From the NCBI GenBank assembly GCA_035624355.1, contig DASPRQ010000056.1, forward strand, positions 1-34,268: a stretch of 34,268 bases of DNA. The letters run 5' to 3'. Both the position numbers and the translations under genes were made by a program. This DNA is from Usitatibacter sp035624355 (GTDB taxonomy: Bacteria; Pseudomonadota; Gammaproteobacteria; Burkholderiales; Usitatibacteraceae). The notes beneath the pieces are model-generated. The model was not told the origin of the DNA. It saw only the letters and a list, made by a program, of their open reading frames with translations, and ran no database searches. Positions 1-10,650 of this stretch are shown here, one piece after another. The first letter of the stretch is position 1. Every line of letters begins with the position of its first letter.

Positions 1-1
1 G

Positions 2-406
2 CTCCTCGAGGACATCCACCTCTCGGGCGCGCGGGGCGTCCTCGTGAACATCACGGCGGGCCACTCCATGAAGCTCAAGGAGGTGCACGAGGTGATGAAC
101 ACGATCCGCTCGTTCACCGCCGAGGACGCGACGGTGATCTACGGCAGCGTCATCGACGAGGCGATCGGCGATGCGTTGCGCGTGACGATCGTCGCGACGG
201 GCCTGGGCGGGGCGGCGGCGCAGCGCCAGCCGGTGATGCAGGTGGTGCCGCGCACCGGCACGGACGATGCGGCGGGCGTGAACTACGAGGAGCTCGACCA
301 GCCGACCGCGATCCGGCGCCGGCGCGACGTGACGATCGAGGCGATGCGCCACTCGGGCGTGGACATGCTCGACATCCCGGCCTTCCTGCGCAAGCAGGCG
401 GACTGA
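2..406 (+). CDS. ftsZ: Cell division protein FtsZ, C-terminal part (5' truncated by window edge)
   Basis: This is the last 134 residues of the tubulin-like GTPase that forms the cytokinetic Z ring; the GTP-binding domain lies outside the window. The frame is open from base 2 and begins LLEDIHLSGARGVLVNITAG, the start of the second (activation) domain of proteobacterial FtsZ. It continues through the conserved DALRVTIVATGLG segment and a short variable linker with an arginine run. It ends in DIPAFLRKQAD, the C-terminal peptide that binds FtsA and ZipA in other bacteria. The C-terminus is intact. It closes the division cluster; lpxC follows on the same strand, as in many proteobacteria. The GTG at 44 is internal, not a start. 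Confidence 0.97.
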   Translation, partial: LLEDIHLSGARGVLVNITAGHSMKLKEVHEVMNTIRSFTAEDATVIYGSVIDEAIGDALRVTIVATGLGGAAAQRQPVMQVVPRTGTDDAAGVNYEELDQPTAIRRRRDVTIEAMRHSGVDMLDIPAFLRKQAD

Positions 407-428
407 AGCGGCGCGCCGCGAGGCGAGC

Positions 429-460
429 GGCGTCCCGGCGCGTCTCCCGCCGGGATCGCC
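429..460. terminator. GC-rich hairpin between ftsZ and the convergent SlyB-like gene
   Basis: TCCCGGCG (433-440) pairs perfectly with CGCCGGGA (448-455) around a 7-base loop, and flanking GGCG/CGCC extends the stem across one bulged base. It lies between two genes that converge, so it may act in both directions. There is no T tract, so intrinsic termination is uncertain. Confidence 0.45.
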
Positions 461-479
461 GGATTCACTCCGGGCGGGC

Positions 480-914
480 CTACCGCGGGCCCGCCCCTTC
501 CTTCCCGTCGGCCGGGCGCACGATCCGGCTGCCTTCCACGCGCACGCGGTCGCCCTCGGCGACCTCCGGCCGCGCATCGAGCAGCACCAACCGGTAGCGT
601 CCATCGTCCAGGCGCACGATCACCTGCCATTGGGTGACCACGTTCGGCGCCTCCTTGCCGATGCTCACCGAGGAACCGGTGCTGGCCTTGCCCCCGCCGA
701 GTGGAACCGAGGTCACGAATCCCGACGGCCGGCCGGCGTCCGCGGGCGAGGGCCGCAGCTCCTTCGAGACGGACCGTACCGAGGTCACCACGCCGCAGTC
801 GGCGCACGCGGCGCCCGACGAAGGCGCAGGCGAAGGGACCGACGGGGCCTGCGCCCAGGCGCAGGCTGCGGCCGCCGCGACGGCGGCGAGGAGGATGGTC
901 GTCGGGGACCGCAT
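480..914 (-). CDS. Secreted SlyB-like protein lacking the glycine zipper
   Basis: A 144-residue protein of unproven function. The N-terminus MRSPTTILLAAVAAAAACAWAQ is a clear signal peptide, cut probably after AWA. The mature part starts near ACADCGVVTSVRSV and ends with a QWQVIVRLDDGRYRLV ... GDRVRVEGSRIV block. From memory, both blocks resemble the start and end of glycine-zipper outer-membrane (SlyB-like) proteins, but the Gly-rich middle is replaced by a Pro/Ser/Gly stretch with no GxxxG repeats. ATG at 912-914 is chosen because GGAG sits 9 bases upstream; an in-frame TTG two codons earlier is possible. It is convergent with ftsZ and divergent from lpxC. The Cys in AAACAW is not in a good lipobox. 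Confidence 0.7.
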   Translation of the reverse strand: MRSPTTILLAAVAAAAACAWAQAPSVPSPAPSSGAACADCGVVTSVRSVSKELRPSPADAGRPSGFVTSVPLGGGKASTGSSVSIGKEAPNVVTQWQVIVRLDDGRYRLVLLDARPEVAEGDRVRVEGSRIVRPADGKEGAGPR

Positions 915-1017
915 CGGCAAGGGCTCCGTGGTGGTTTCCGGGCGCCCATCCTAACCCGCCGTCCGCGCCCGGGTGGGGCCGGGCGGGCCGCAAAAACCCC
1001 CATCGGAAGCAAGACCA

Positions 1018-1026
1018 TGATAAAAT
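1018..1026 (+). promoter_or_regulatory. Possible extended -10 promoter of lpxC
   Basis: TGA followed by TAAAAT (1021-1026) gives an extended -10 element in otherwise GC-rich DNA, about 40 bases before the lpxC ATG. No good -35 is visible at 17 bases upstream, as is usual for TGn-type promoters. The rest of 915-1066 shows nothing else recognisable. Confidence 0.4.
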
Positions 1027-1066
1027 TCAACAATCGAAGCCGCCCGGGCGGCGCGCGATTCCCCCG

Positions 1067-1981
1067 ATGATCCGCCAGCGAACCCTCAAGACCTCCGTGC
1101 GCGCCACCGGCGTGGGCCTTCATACCGGCCACAAGGTGACGATGGTGCTGCGTCCCGCGCCCATCGACACCGGCATCGTGTTCTGCCGCACCGACCTCGA
1201 GGGCAATCCCGCCATTCCCGCCCGCGCTCTCAACGTCTCGAATACGACGCTCGCGACCGTGATCGAGAAGGACGGGGCGCGCGTGTCCACGGTCGAGCAC
1301 CTCATGGCGGCCTTCGCGGGCCTCGGCATCGACAACGCTTTCGTCGACCTCTCCGGCGAGGAAGTCCCGATCATGGACGGGAGCGCGGGGACGTTCGTCT
1401 TCCTGCTGCAATCGGCGGGCATCGAGGAGCAGGCGGCGGCCAAGCGCTACGTGCGCATCCTCGAGCCGGTCGAGGTCGAGCAGGGCGACAAGAAGGTCCG
1501 CCTCGAGCCGTTCAACGGCTTCAAGGTGGCCTTCTCGATCGAGTTCAGCCATCCGGTCTTCGACGCGGCGCGCTCGCGCGTGGAGGTGGACTTCGCGGAA
1601 ACCTCGTTCGTCCGCGACGTCTCGCGCGCGCGCACGTTCGGCTTCACGCAGGAGGTCGAGATGATGCGCGAGAAGGGGCTCGCCCGCGGCGGATCCCTCG
1701 ACAACGCGATCGTGGTGGACGACTTCCGCGTCCTCAACGCGGAGGGGCTGCGCATGGACGACGAGTTCGTGAAGCACAAGGCGCTCGACGCCGTCGGCGA
1801 CCTCTACCTCCTCGGGCACCCGGTGATCGGCGCCTTCCTCGGACACAAGTCGGGCCACGCGCTCAACAACCAGCTGCTGCGCAAGCTCATCGCCCGCCGC
1901 AGCGCGTGGGAAGAAGTCACTTTCGACCGCGTCGAGGCGCTTCCGCGCGCCTTCGCGAAGCTCGCCCTCCAGCCGCAATAG
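1067..1981 (+). CDS. lpxC: UDP-3-O-acyl-N-acetylglucosamine deacetylase LpxC
   Basis: This enzyme carries out the committed, zinc-dependent step of lipid A synthesis in the cytoplasm, removing acetate from UDP-3-O-acyl-GlcNAc. The 304 residues match the usual family length. The zinc ligands are H78 (STVEHLMAAF), H237 and D241 (VKHKALDAVGD), and the catalytic histidine is H264 (KSGHALNNQ), each one position earlier than in E. coli. The start MIRQRTLKTSVRATGVGLHTG aligns directly with known LpxC, so ATG 1067 is preferred over in-frame codons further upstream. The upstream Shine-Dalgarno is weak. It sits after ftsZ as in many proteobacteria; the next gene converges on it 11 bases away. Confidence 0.97.
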   Translation: MIRQRTLKTSVRATGVGLHTGHKVTMVLRPAPIDTGIVFCRTDLEGNPAIPARALNVSNTTLATVIEKDGARVSTVEHLMAAFAGLGIDNAFVDLSGEEVPIMDGSAGTFVFLLQSAGIEEQAAAKRYVRILEPVEVEQGDKKVRLEPFNGFKVAFSIEFSHPVFDAARSRVEVDFAETSFVRDVSRARTFGFTQEVEMMREKGLARGGSLDNAIVVDDFRVLNAEGLRMDDEFVKHKALDAVGDLYLLGHPVIGAFLGHKSGHALNNQLLRKLIARRSAWEEVTFDRVEALPRAFAKLALQPQ

Positions 1982-1992
1982 CCAGGGCTTCC

Positions 1993-2439
1993 CTAGCGCC
2001 GGCGCCCGGAGATCCGCTGGAGGGCCTCCTTCAGCGGGGAGTCCGCAAGGCCGCGGGCGACCGTCTCGAGCTTCTCGCTGGGCAGCTCGCCGCGCGGCCG
2101 GACCGCCCGGGGAGCTGTGACGCGGTTCACTTGAACTTCGATGCGGATTGAATTAAGCTCCTGATCCACCGAGTGTTTCGGGGATCTTCGCGCCGTTTCA
2201 CGCAACCCCTCGAGCAATCGGGGCGCGAGCTGCCGCAGGACCGCCGCGACGGGCCCGCTGGCCGCGCAGATAACGACAGTCGTTCCATCGATGGCGCACA
2301 CCCGGCTCGCCTCGGCGAGCGGCGCGGGTGCGAGAGTCCTGTAGCGACGCTGCAGGCGCCTGATGAAAGCGAGCCGCGCGGCGAGCGGCTTCAGTTCGGT
2401 GCTGTCGCCGAGCAGCCTGGCGATGGGTTCGGGGGCCAT
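1993..2439 (-). CDS. DUF721 family protein (DciA-like)
   Basis: A 148-residue protein beginning MAPEPIARLLGDSTELKPL and containing RRLQRRYRTLAPAPLAEASR and a VAAVLRQLAPRLLEGLR segment typical of the DUF721 domain. In several bacteria DUF721 proteins (DciA) help load the replicative helicase DnaB; that function is inferred from the family and not shown here. The C-terminal third is basic and low in predicted structure. Its start codon lies only 21 bases from the divergent M23 peptidase start, and its stop is 11 bases from the lpxC stop. This placement between lpxC and the secA-linked peptidase is, as I recall, common in betaproteobacteria. Confidence 0.8.
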   Translation of the reverse strand: MAPEPIARLLGDSTELKPLAARLAFIRRLQRRYRTLAPAPLAEASRVCAIDGTTVVICAASGPVAAVLRQLAPRLLEGLRETARRSPKHSVDQELNSIRIEVQVNRVTAPRAVRPRGELPSEKLETVARGLADSPLKEALQRISGRRR

Positions 2440-2460
2440 GATGGGAAGCGGAGGGTTGGC

Positions 2461-3408
2461 GTGAACATTATTCTCGTTTCCGACAGTCTCGCGAAGAGCC
2501 GGTCGGTGACGCTGTCGCAGGGGCAGGTGCTGCTCATCGCTTTCGGCATCCTCGTCGCCGGGTTCCTGCTCGCCACGGTCACCTACGTCGTGACGATGCG
2601 GTTCGCGGTGGACCTGCGCAACCCCTACCTGCGCTCGCTCCTCGCCTCGCTGCACCAGGACGAGATGAAGCGCTCCGAGGCCCAGGTGAAGGAGAACCTC
2701 GACGCGCTCGCCGCCAAGGTGGGCGAGCTGCAGGCCCGGATCCTCCGCCTCGACGCCTTCGGCGAGCGCCTCGCCAAGGCGGTGGGCGTGAAGCAGGACG
2801 AGTTCCACTTCGACCAGAAGCCGGGGCAGGGCGGTCCCGCGGTCCTCCTGGACCACGACCTCACCGTGCCCGAGTTCCGGCAGATGCTCGACGAGATGTC
2901 GCGCGTCCTCGACGACCGCAGCGACAAGCTGGGCGTGCTCGATTCCTACCTGATGGACGACCGCCTCGCGCGCAAGACCATTCCCACCACGATGCCGGTG
3001 AAGGGCGGGTACTACTCCTCCAACTACGGCTACCGCATCGATCCCATCAACGGCCACACCGAGTTCCACACCGGCGTGGACATCATCGCCGCGCCGGGCA
3101 CGCCGGTGATGGCGGCGGCGGGCGGCGTGGTGTCCCTGTCCACGGTTCTGCCGGAGTACGGCCGGGTGGTGGACGTCGACCACGACAACGGCCTCACCAC
3201 CCGCTACGCGCACCTCTCGAAGAGCCTCGTGAAGGTGGGCGACGTGGTCATGAAGGGACAGGTGATCGCGCTGGTCGGCAACACCGGCCGCACGACCGGC
3301 CCGCACCTGCACTTCGAGGTGCGCGAGAACGGCATCCCCCTCAATCCCAACAAGTTCCTCGCCATCGGCAAGCGCGACGTGCTCGTGAGCGCTTCGGTGC
3401 GCCACTAG
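2461..3408 (+). CDS. Membrane-anchored M23 (LytM-type) peptidoglycan endopeptidase
   Basis: A 315-residue predicted murein endopeptidase of the periplasmic face. A short cytoplasmic N-terminus is followed by one membrane helix (about residues 21-46, QVLLIAFGILVAGFLLATV), a coiled coil (about 65-110), then the LytM domain. The metal ligands are complete: H203 and D207 in FHTGVD and H284 in HLHFE, with H282 and the histidine of TRYAHLS as catalytic residues, so it should be active. GTG 2461 is chosen because GGAGGG (2450-2455) lies 5 bases upstream and no better start precedes the membrane helix. It is followed by secA, as in related genomes. Confidence 0.9.
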   Translation: MNIILVSDSLAKSRSVTLSQGQVLLIAFGILVAGFLLATVTYVVTMRFAVDLRNPYLRSLLASLHQDEMKRSEAQVKENLDALAAKVGELQARILRLDAFGERLAKAVGVKQDEFHFDQKPGQGGPAVLLDHDLTVPEFRQMLDEMSRVLDDRSDKLGVLDSYLMDDRLARKTIPTTMPVKGGYYSSNYGYRIDPINGHTEFHTGVDIIAAPGTPVMAAAGGVVSLSTVLPEYGRVVDVDHDNGLTTRYAHLSKSLVKVGDVVMKGQVIALVGNTGRTTGPHLHFEVRENGIPLNPNKFLAIGKRDVLVSASVRH

Positions 3409-3458
3409 GGGCGGTCCCGCGGGCCTTGTCCCCCGCGCGGGCCGGCCCCATCTCACCG

Positions 3459-3464
3459 TATAAT
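3459..3464 (+). promoter_or_regulatory. Possible secA promoter -10 (TATAAT)
   Basis: A perfect TATAAT occurs in the otherwise very GC-rich gap before secA, 56 bases ahead of the GTG start. No matching -35 is visible at 16-18 bases upstream, so this is tentative. The sequence before it (about 3415-3450) is rich in CCCGCGGG-type inverted repeats that could form a hairpin after the M23 gene. Confidence 0.4.
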
Positions 3465-3520
3465 TGACCGCTTCCGGTCCTCCGCGGGCCGGTCGTCGCT
3501 TTCCTCGCTCTCCGTTCCCC

Positions 3521-6297
<2,777 letters not shown>

Positions 6298-6298
<1 letters not shown>

Positions 6299-6328
6299 CG
6301 GAAACCGGGGACGGACCCCGACTTCCGC
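6298..6328. terminator. Bidirectional hairpin between secA and lysR
   Basis: GCGGAA (6298-6303) pairs with TTCCGC (6323-6328) and CGGGG (6306-6310) with CCCCG (6316-6320), separated by a 2x2 internal loop and closed by a 5-base loop. It lies exactly between two convergent genes, as expected of a two-way terminator, but has no long T run. Confidence 0.5.
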
Positions 6329-6335
6329 CCCTCGC

Positions 6336-7298
6336 TCAGCGGCTCGCCAGCTGGCGGTGCACGAGCTTCGCGGCCGAGACGGCCGGAGCCATCAGGGCGT
6401 CCACGAAGGCGCCCGCCTCGCCCAGCATGAATTCCCGGAACGCGTGCGCCGCCGGCGACAGGCGCTTGTCGGCCCGGTGGACGAGGTACCAGCGGCGCAC
6501 GATGGGAAGGTCCTCGACGTCGAGCACGGCGAGCGCGCCGGTCGCCACCTCGCGCGCGAGCGTGTGCAGCGAAAGCAGGCTGATCGCCATGCCCGCCATC
6601 ACCGCCTGCTTGATGGTCTCGTTGCTGCTCATCACGAGCGTGGGCGAGAAAGGCACGTGATGCCTGGCGAAGAGCGCGTCGGTGAGGATGCGCGTTCCCG
6701 ATCCGGGCTCGCGCGCGATGAAGGGCTCGTCGAGCAGGCTCTTCACCGGCAGGCGCCGCCGGCGCGCGAAGCGGTGGTCCGGGGGCGCCACGGCGACGTG
6801 CGGGTTGGGCGCGAAGGGCTCCGCGCGGGTCTCGATCTCGTCGGGCGGGCGCCCCATCACCGCGATGTCGATGTCGTCCAGGTCGAGGTGGCGCACCATG
6901 GCCTCCCGGTTGCAGACGTCGAGGCGCAGCTTCACGTCGGCGTGGCGGCGGCAGAATTCGGACAGGAGCCGCGGCGCGAAGTACTGCGCGGTGCTGATCA
7001 CGGCCACCGTGAGCTGGCCGCCCCGCAGGCCCTTGAGCGCGGCGATCGCGTCCTCGGTGCTCTTGAGCTCCCGCTCCACCGCGAGGGCGGCGCGCAGGAT
7101 CTCGCGCCCGGCCTCCGTGGGCCGGATGCGCCGGCCGGACCGCTCGAGCAGCGGCAGGCCGCACGAGGTCTCGAGCTGCTTCACCTGCAGGGAGACCGCC
7201 GGCTGCGACAGGTGGAGGGCCCGCGCCGCCCCGGAGAAGCCCTGCTCCGTCACGACGGCGGCGAATACCCGAAGCTGGCGGCGCGTGATGTGTCGCAT
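6336..7298 (-). CDS. LysR-type transcriptional regulator (CbbR-like)
   Basis: A 320-residue DNA-binding regulator. The N-terminal winged helix-turn-helix (about 3-62) reads LRVFAAVVTEQGFSGAARAL then LSQPAVSLQVKQLE, the LysR signature. A periplasmic-binding-like effector domain follows (about 90-300). The segment DLPIVRRWYLVHRADKRLSP resembles CbbR-type regulators of carbon fixation; the ligand cannot be told from sequence. It is divergent from an aminotransferase, the classic arrangement of a LysR protein with its target, so regulation of that gene is likely. Its promoter places transcription start at the ATG, suggesting a leaderless mRNA. Confidence 0.93.
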   Translation of the reverse strand: MRHITRRQLRVFAAVVTEQGFSGAARALHLSQPAVSLQVKQLETSCGLPLLERSGRRIRPTEAGREILRAALAVERELKSTEDAIAALKGLRGGQLTVAVISTAQYFAPRLLSEFCRRHADVKLRLDVCNREAMVRHLDLDDIDIAVMGRPPDEIETRAEPFAPNPHVAVAPPDHRFARRRRLPVKSLLDEPFIAREPGSGTRILTDALFARHHVPFSPTLVMSSNETIKQAVMAGMAISLLSLHTLAREVATGALAVLDVEDLPIVRRWYLVHRADKRLSPAAHAFREFMLGEAGAFVDALMAPAVSAAKLVHRQLASR

Positions 7299-7303
7299 GG
7301 CTC

Positions 7304-7332
7304 AGTATAAGAATTCCTGATCGTCTGTTCAA
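7304..7332 (-). promoter_or_regulatory. lysR promoter with overlapping LysR-type box
   Basis: On the minus strand TTGAAC (7332-7327) and TATACT (7309-7304) are separated by exactly 17 bases. The predicted transcription start falls at 7297-7298, on the first base of the lysR ATG. A TNA-N7-TNA (T-N11-A) box, TCA then seven bases then TAA at 7329-7341 on the plus strand, overlaps the -35. This fits negative autoregulation and control of the divergent aminotransferase. The box lies in an A-rich stretch and so has limited specificity. Confidence 0.6.
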
Positions 7333-7435
7333 TAAAAATAAACTTTCCTTTTTCCCCGGCGAAGCGCCAATCTCTGCCACGGGATCATCGAGGGCCGGGC
7401 GGGTGGAGGAGCCCGCCGGAAAGCGAGGAAAAGCC

Positions 7436-8635
7436 ATGGCCGGACGCAACTTCCTGTTCGTTCCAGGACCCACCAACGTTCCCGACCGCATCCTGCGGTC
7501 CATGATGGTGGCGATGGAGGACCATCGCTCGAGCGCCTTCCCGGCCCTCACGCGCGACCTCTTCCCGCAGCTCAAGCGCGTCTTCCAATGCGAGGAAGGA
7601 GAGGTGTTCGTCTTTCCCGCCACCGGCACCGGGGCGTGGGAGGCCTCGCTCGCCAACACGCTCTCGCCCGGCGACCGCGTGCTCGCGCCGCGCTTCGGCC
7701 AGTTCAGCCACCTCTGGATCGACATGATGCAGCGCCTCGGGCTCGACGTGGAGGTGATCGACGTCGAGTGGGGCGCGGGCGCTCCCGAGGACCGCATCGC
7801 CGCGGCCCTGAAGGCCGACCGCGAGCACCGCATCAAGGGCGTGATGGTGGTCCACAACGAGACCGCCACCGGCGTGACGAGCGACGTCGCGGGGGTGCGC
7901 CGCGCGATGGACGAGGCGGGCCATCCGGCGCTGCTCTACGTGGACGCCGTGAGCTCGCTTGCGAGCATCGACTTCCGCTTCAGCGAGTGGCGCGTGGACC
8001 TCGCGGTCACCGGATCGCAGAAGGGGCTCATGATGCCCGCGGGGCTGGGCATCGTGTGCGCAGGCCCGCGCGCCCTCGAGGCCGAGCGCCGGGCCCGCCT
8101 CGCGCGCGTGTTCTTCAGCTTCGCCGACATGCGGCGCGCGAACGTGGACGGCTACTTCCCGTACACGCCGTCCCTGCCCCTGCTCCACGGGCTGCGCGAG
8201 TCCCTCGCGATGCTCTTCGAGGAGGGGCTTGCGAACGTCTTCGCGCGCCACGCGCGCCTCGCCGGCGGCGTGCGCGACGCGGTCGCCGCGTGGGGACTGG
8301 CGACCTGCTGCCGCGCCTCGCGCTGGCACTCGAATACCGTCACCGCGGTCGTGGTCCCGCCGCACGTGAACGCGGCGCACGTGATCGACACGGCGTTCCG
8401 CCGCTACGACCTCGCCCTCGGCGCGGGGCTGTCGAAGGTGGCGGGCAAGGTCTTCCGCATCGGCCACCTCGGCGACCTGAACGAGCTCATGCTGCTCGGG
8501 GCGCTCGCTGGCGTCGAGATGGCGATGCTCGACTGCGGGGTCGAGATCGAGGCGGGCCGCGGCGTGGCGGCGGCCGAGGCCGCGTGGCGCCGCGCGCGCT
8601 CCGCCCAGCCGGAAGCCGTGTCGCTCGCCGCCTGA
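7436..8635 (+). CDS. Class V aminotransferase (serine/alanine-glyoxylate type)
   Basis: A 399-residue PLP enzyme predicted to transfer an amino group from serine or alanine to glyoxylate, making glycine and hydroxypyruvate or pyruvate. The start MAGRNFLFVPGPTNVPDRIL and the motif EDHRSSAFP are typical of SgaA/AGXT proteins. The PLP lysine is K196 in AVTGSQKGLM, preceded by the cofactor aspartate in YVDAVSS. GAGGAA lies just ahead of ATG 7436, so this start is preferred to an in-frame GTG at 7403. Substrate preference is not readable. The divergent LysR gene suggests regulation by carbon or one-carbon status. Confidence 0.88.
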   Translation: MAGRNFLFVPGPTNVPDRILRSMMVAMEDHRSSAFPALTRDLFPQLKRVFQCEEGEVFVFPATGTGAWEASLANTLSPGDRVLAPRFGQFSHLWIDMMQRLGLDVEVIDVEWGAGAPEDRIAAALKADREHRIKGVMVVHNETATGVTSDVAGVRRAMDEAGHPALLYVDAVSSLASIDFRFSEWRVDLAVTGSQKGLMMPAGLGIVCAGPRALEAERRARLARVFFSFADMRRANVDGYFPYTPSLPLLHGLRESLAMLFEEGLANVFARHARLAGGVRDAVAAWGLATCCRASRWHSNTVTAVVVPPHVNAAHVIDTAFRRYDLALGAGLSKVAGKVFRIGHLGDLNELMLLGALAGVEMAMLDCGVEIEAGRGVAAAEAAWRRARSAQPEAVSLAA

Positions 8636-8678
8636 GTCGCGGCTCCGGGCGCCCCCCGGGCCGCGGCCCGGGCCCGTG

Positions 8679-8684
8679 TAGAAT
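8679..8684 (+). promoter_or_regulatory. Possible -10 for argJ
   Basis: TAGAAT is the only AT-rich hexamer in the 108-base gap before argJ, about 60 bases upstream of the start; no clear -35 is present. Downstream, a ten-base GC-rich sequence CGCGCCGGCC occurs twice (8701-8710 and 8712-8721). Confidence 0.3.
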
Positions 8685-8743
8685 CGCGCCATCGACCCGG
8701 CGCGCCGGCCGCGCGCCGGCCCCTTCCGCGCGCATTGCCCACG

Positions 8744-9973
8744 ATGGCCGTCAACCTCGAGCCGCCGCGAGCCCAAGACCTGCTTCCCGTTGCCGGCCTG
8801 CGCCTCGGGACCGCGCGCGCCGGAATCCGCAAGCCGAACCGCCGCGACCTGCTCATCGCGGCCCTCGACGAGGGCACGCGCGTGGCGGGCGTGTTCACGC
8901 GCAACCGCTTCCGCGCCGCGCCCGTGCTCGTGTGCGAGGAGCACCTCGCGGCGGGGCTCCCGATCCGCGCGATCGTGGTGAACACGGGTGTGGCGAACGC
9001 GGGCACGGGCGAGGCGGGCATTGCGAGCGCGAAGACCGTGTGCGCCGCGACCGCGGGCGCGCTGGGCGTCGGGACGGCGCAGGTGCTTCCGCTCTCGACG
9101 GGCGTGATCATGGAGCCGCTGCCGGTGGAGCGCATCGAGCGCGCGATCCCGGAGTGCGTCGCCGACCTCGCGGCGGGCCGCTGGGCCGAGGCGGCCGAGG
9201 CGATCATGACGACCGACACCGTCCCCAAGGCCGTCTCGCGGCGCGTCGTCATCGATGGCCGCGCGATCGCGGTCACCGGCATCGCGAAGGGCGCGGGCAT
9301 GATCCAGCCGAACATGGCGACCATGCTCGCGATCGTCGCGACCGACGCCGCGGTGGGCCCGGACGCGCTCCAGTACCTCGCGCGGCGCGTCGCGAACCGG
9401 TCCTTCAACGCGATCACGATCGACGGGGACACGTCCACCAACGACACGCTGCTCGTCGTCTCCACGGGGCGGGCGGGCAATCCCGAGATCGTGGGGGAGG
9501 GCACGGCGGAGTTCGCGAAGCTCTCCGGCGCCGTGGTCGAGGTGGCCCAGCTTCTCGCGCAGGCGATCGTGCGCGACGGCGAGGGGGCGACCAAGTTCAT
9601 CACCATCACCGTAGACGAGGGGGCGAGCCGGGAGGAGTGCTTCCGGGTCGCCAAGGCGATCGCCCATTCGCCGCTCGTGAAGACGGCCTTCTTCGCCTCG
9701 GACCCGAACCTCGGGCGCATCCTCGCCGCCGTGGGCAACGCCGGGATCGCGGACCTCGATCCCGCGCGCGTGGGCCTGCAGCTGGGCGACGTGGTGGTGG
9801 TCGAGGGCGGCTCGCGCGCGGTTTCCTACACCGAGGCCCAGGGGCAGCGCGTCATGAAGCCCGCGGAGATCGCGGTGCGGCTGACCCTCGGCCGCGGCGA
9901 CGAGACCGCGACCGTGTGGACCTGCGACCTGTCCTACGACTACGTGAAGATCAACGCCGACTACCGCAGCTAG
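8744..9973 (+). CDS. argJ: Glutamate N-acetyltransferase / ornithine acetyltransferase ArgJ
   Basis: ArgJ recycles the acetyl group from N-acetylornithine to glutamate in arginine synthesis and in some species also acetylates glutamate from acetyl-CoA. It is made as one chain that cuts itself before a threonine nucleophile. Here the cleavage motif KGAGMIQPNMATML is intact, with T193 as the new N-terminus of the beta subunit. The N-terminal AGIRKPNRRDLL and the C-terminal DLSYDYVKINADYRS are typical. The length of 409 residues is normal. ATG 8744 gives MAVNLEPP, as in relatives; an in-frame TTG lies three codons earlier. A methyltransferase follows after 11 bases. Confidence 0.96.
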   Translation: MAVNLEPPRAQDLLPVAGLRLGTARAGIRKPNRRDLLIAALDEGTRVAGVFTRNRFRAAPVLVCEEHLAAGLPIRAIVVNTGVANAGTGEAGIASAKTVCAATAGALGVGTAQVLPLSTGVIMEPLPVERIERAIPECVADLAAGRWAEAAEAIMTTDTVPKAVSRRVVIDGRAIAVTGIAKGAGMIQPNMATMLAIVATDAAVGPDALQYLARRVANRSFNAITIDGDTSTNDTLLVVSTGRAGNPEIVGEGTAEFAKLSGAVVEVAQLLAQAIVRDGEGATKFITITVDEGASREECFRVAKAIAHSPLVKTAFFASDPNLGRILAAVGNAGIADLDPARVGLQLGDVVVVEGGSRAVSYTEAQGQRVMKPAEIAVRLTLGRGDETATVWTCDLSYDYVKINADYRS

Positions 9974-9984
9974 AGGCCCGCGCC

Positions 9985-10650
9985 ATGGACGAATCGCGAC
10001 CCCCGGCGCCGCCCCTGGAGCGCTACTACGCGAAGCGCGCCGCCGTCTACGAGCAGGTCTACGACAAGCCCGAGCGCCAGCACGAGCTCGAGTGGCTGCG
10101 CCGGCGCGTGCCCGAGATCTTCCGCGGCCGCGCCGTGCTCGAGGTGGCGTGCGGGACGGGCTACTGGACGCAGTTCATCGCGCGCACGGCCGCGCGCGTG
10201 CACGCCTGCGACATCAACGAGGCCGTGCTCGAGATCGCGCGCGAGAAGCCGATCCCGCCCGGCCGCGTCGCGTTCTTCAAGGCCGACGCGGTGAGGCTCG
10301 AAGGCGCGCCCTCGGGCTGCGACGCGGCGTTCGCGGGCTTCTGGTGGTCGCACGTGAGGAAGAGCGATATCGCCCGCTTCGTCGCGAGCCTCGCCGCGAA
10401 GCTCGCGCCCGGCGCCGTGGTCGCCATCCTCGACAACCGCTACGTCGAAGGCAGCTCGACGGCGATCTCGCGGCGCGACTCCGAGGGCAACACCTACCAG
10501 ATCCGCGCGCTGCCGAACGGCGAGCAGCAGGAGGTGCTCAAGAACTTCCCGGCCGCCAGGGAGCTCGCCGAGGCGGTGCGGCCGGTGGCGCGGGAGGCGC
10601 ACCTGGAGACGCTCACTTACTACTGGCTGCTCGTGTTCACCCTCCGATGA
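9985..10650 (+). CDS. Class I SAM-dependent methyltransferase
   Basis: A 221-residue predicted methyltransferase of unknown substrate. Motif I, VLEVACGTGYWT (C56, G57, G59), binds S-adenosylmethionine, and ACDINEAVL is the following acidic loop. FAGFWWSHV and AILDNRYVEGSS are further Rossmann-fold strands. The N-terminus ERYYAKRAAVYEQVYDKPERQ resembles a group of small methyltransferases annotated only at family level. It is probably co-transcribed with argJ (11 bases upstream), and its stop overlaps the start of the ATPase gene in ATGA, so the two are likely translationally coupled. Confidence 0.85.
   Translation: MDESRPPAPPLERYYAKRAAVYEQVYDKPERQHELEWLRRRVPEIFRGRAVLEVACGTGYWTQFIARTAARVHACDINEAVLEIAREKPIPPGRVAFFKADAVRLEGAPSGCDAAFAGFWWSHVRKSDIARFVASLAAKLAPGAVVAILDNRYVEGSSTAISRRDSEGNTYQIRALPNGEQQEVLKNFPAARELAEAVRPVAREAHLETLTYYWLLVFTLR

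Noticed and set aside
701..1066. N-terminal extension of lpxC to the upstream GTG at 701
   Set aside because: The added residues are Arg/Pro-rich and overlap the SlyB-like gene; ATG 1067 aligns with LpxC N-termini.
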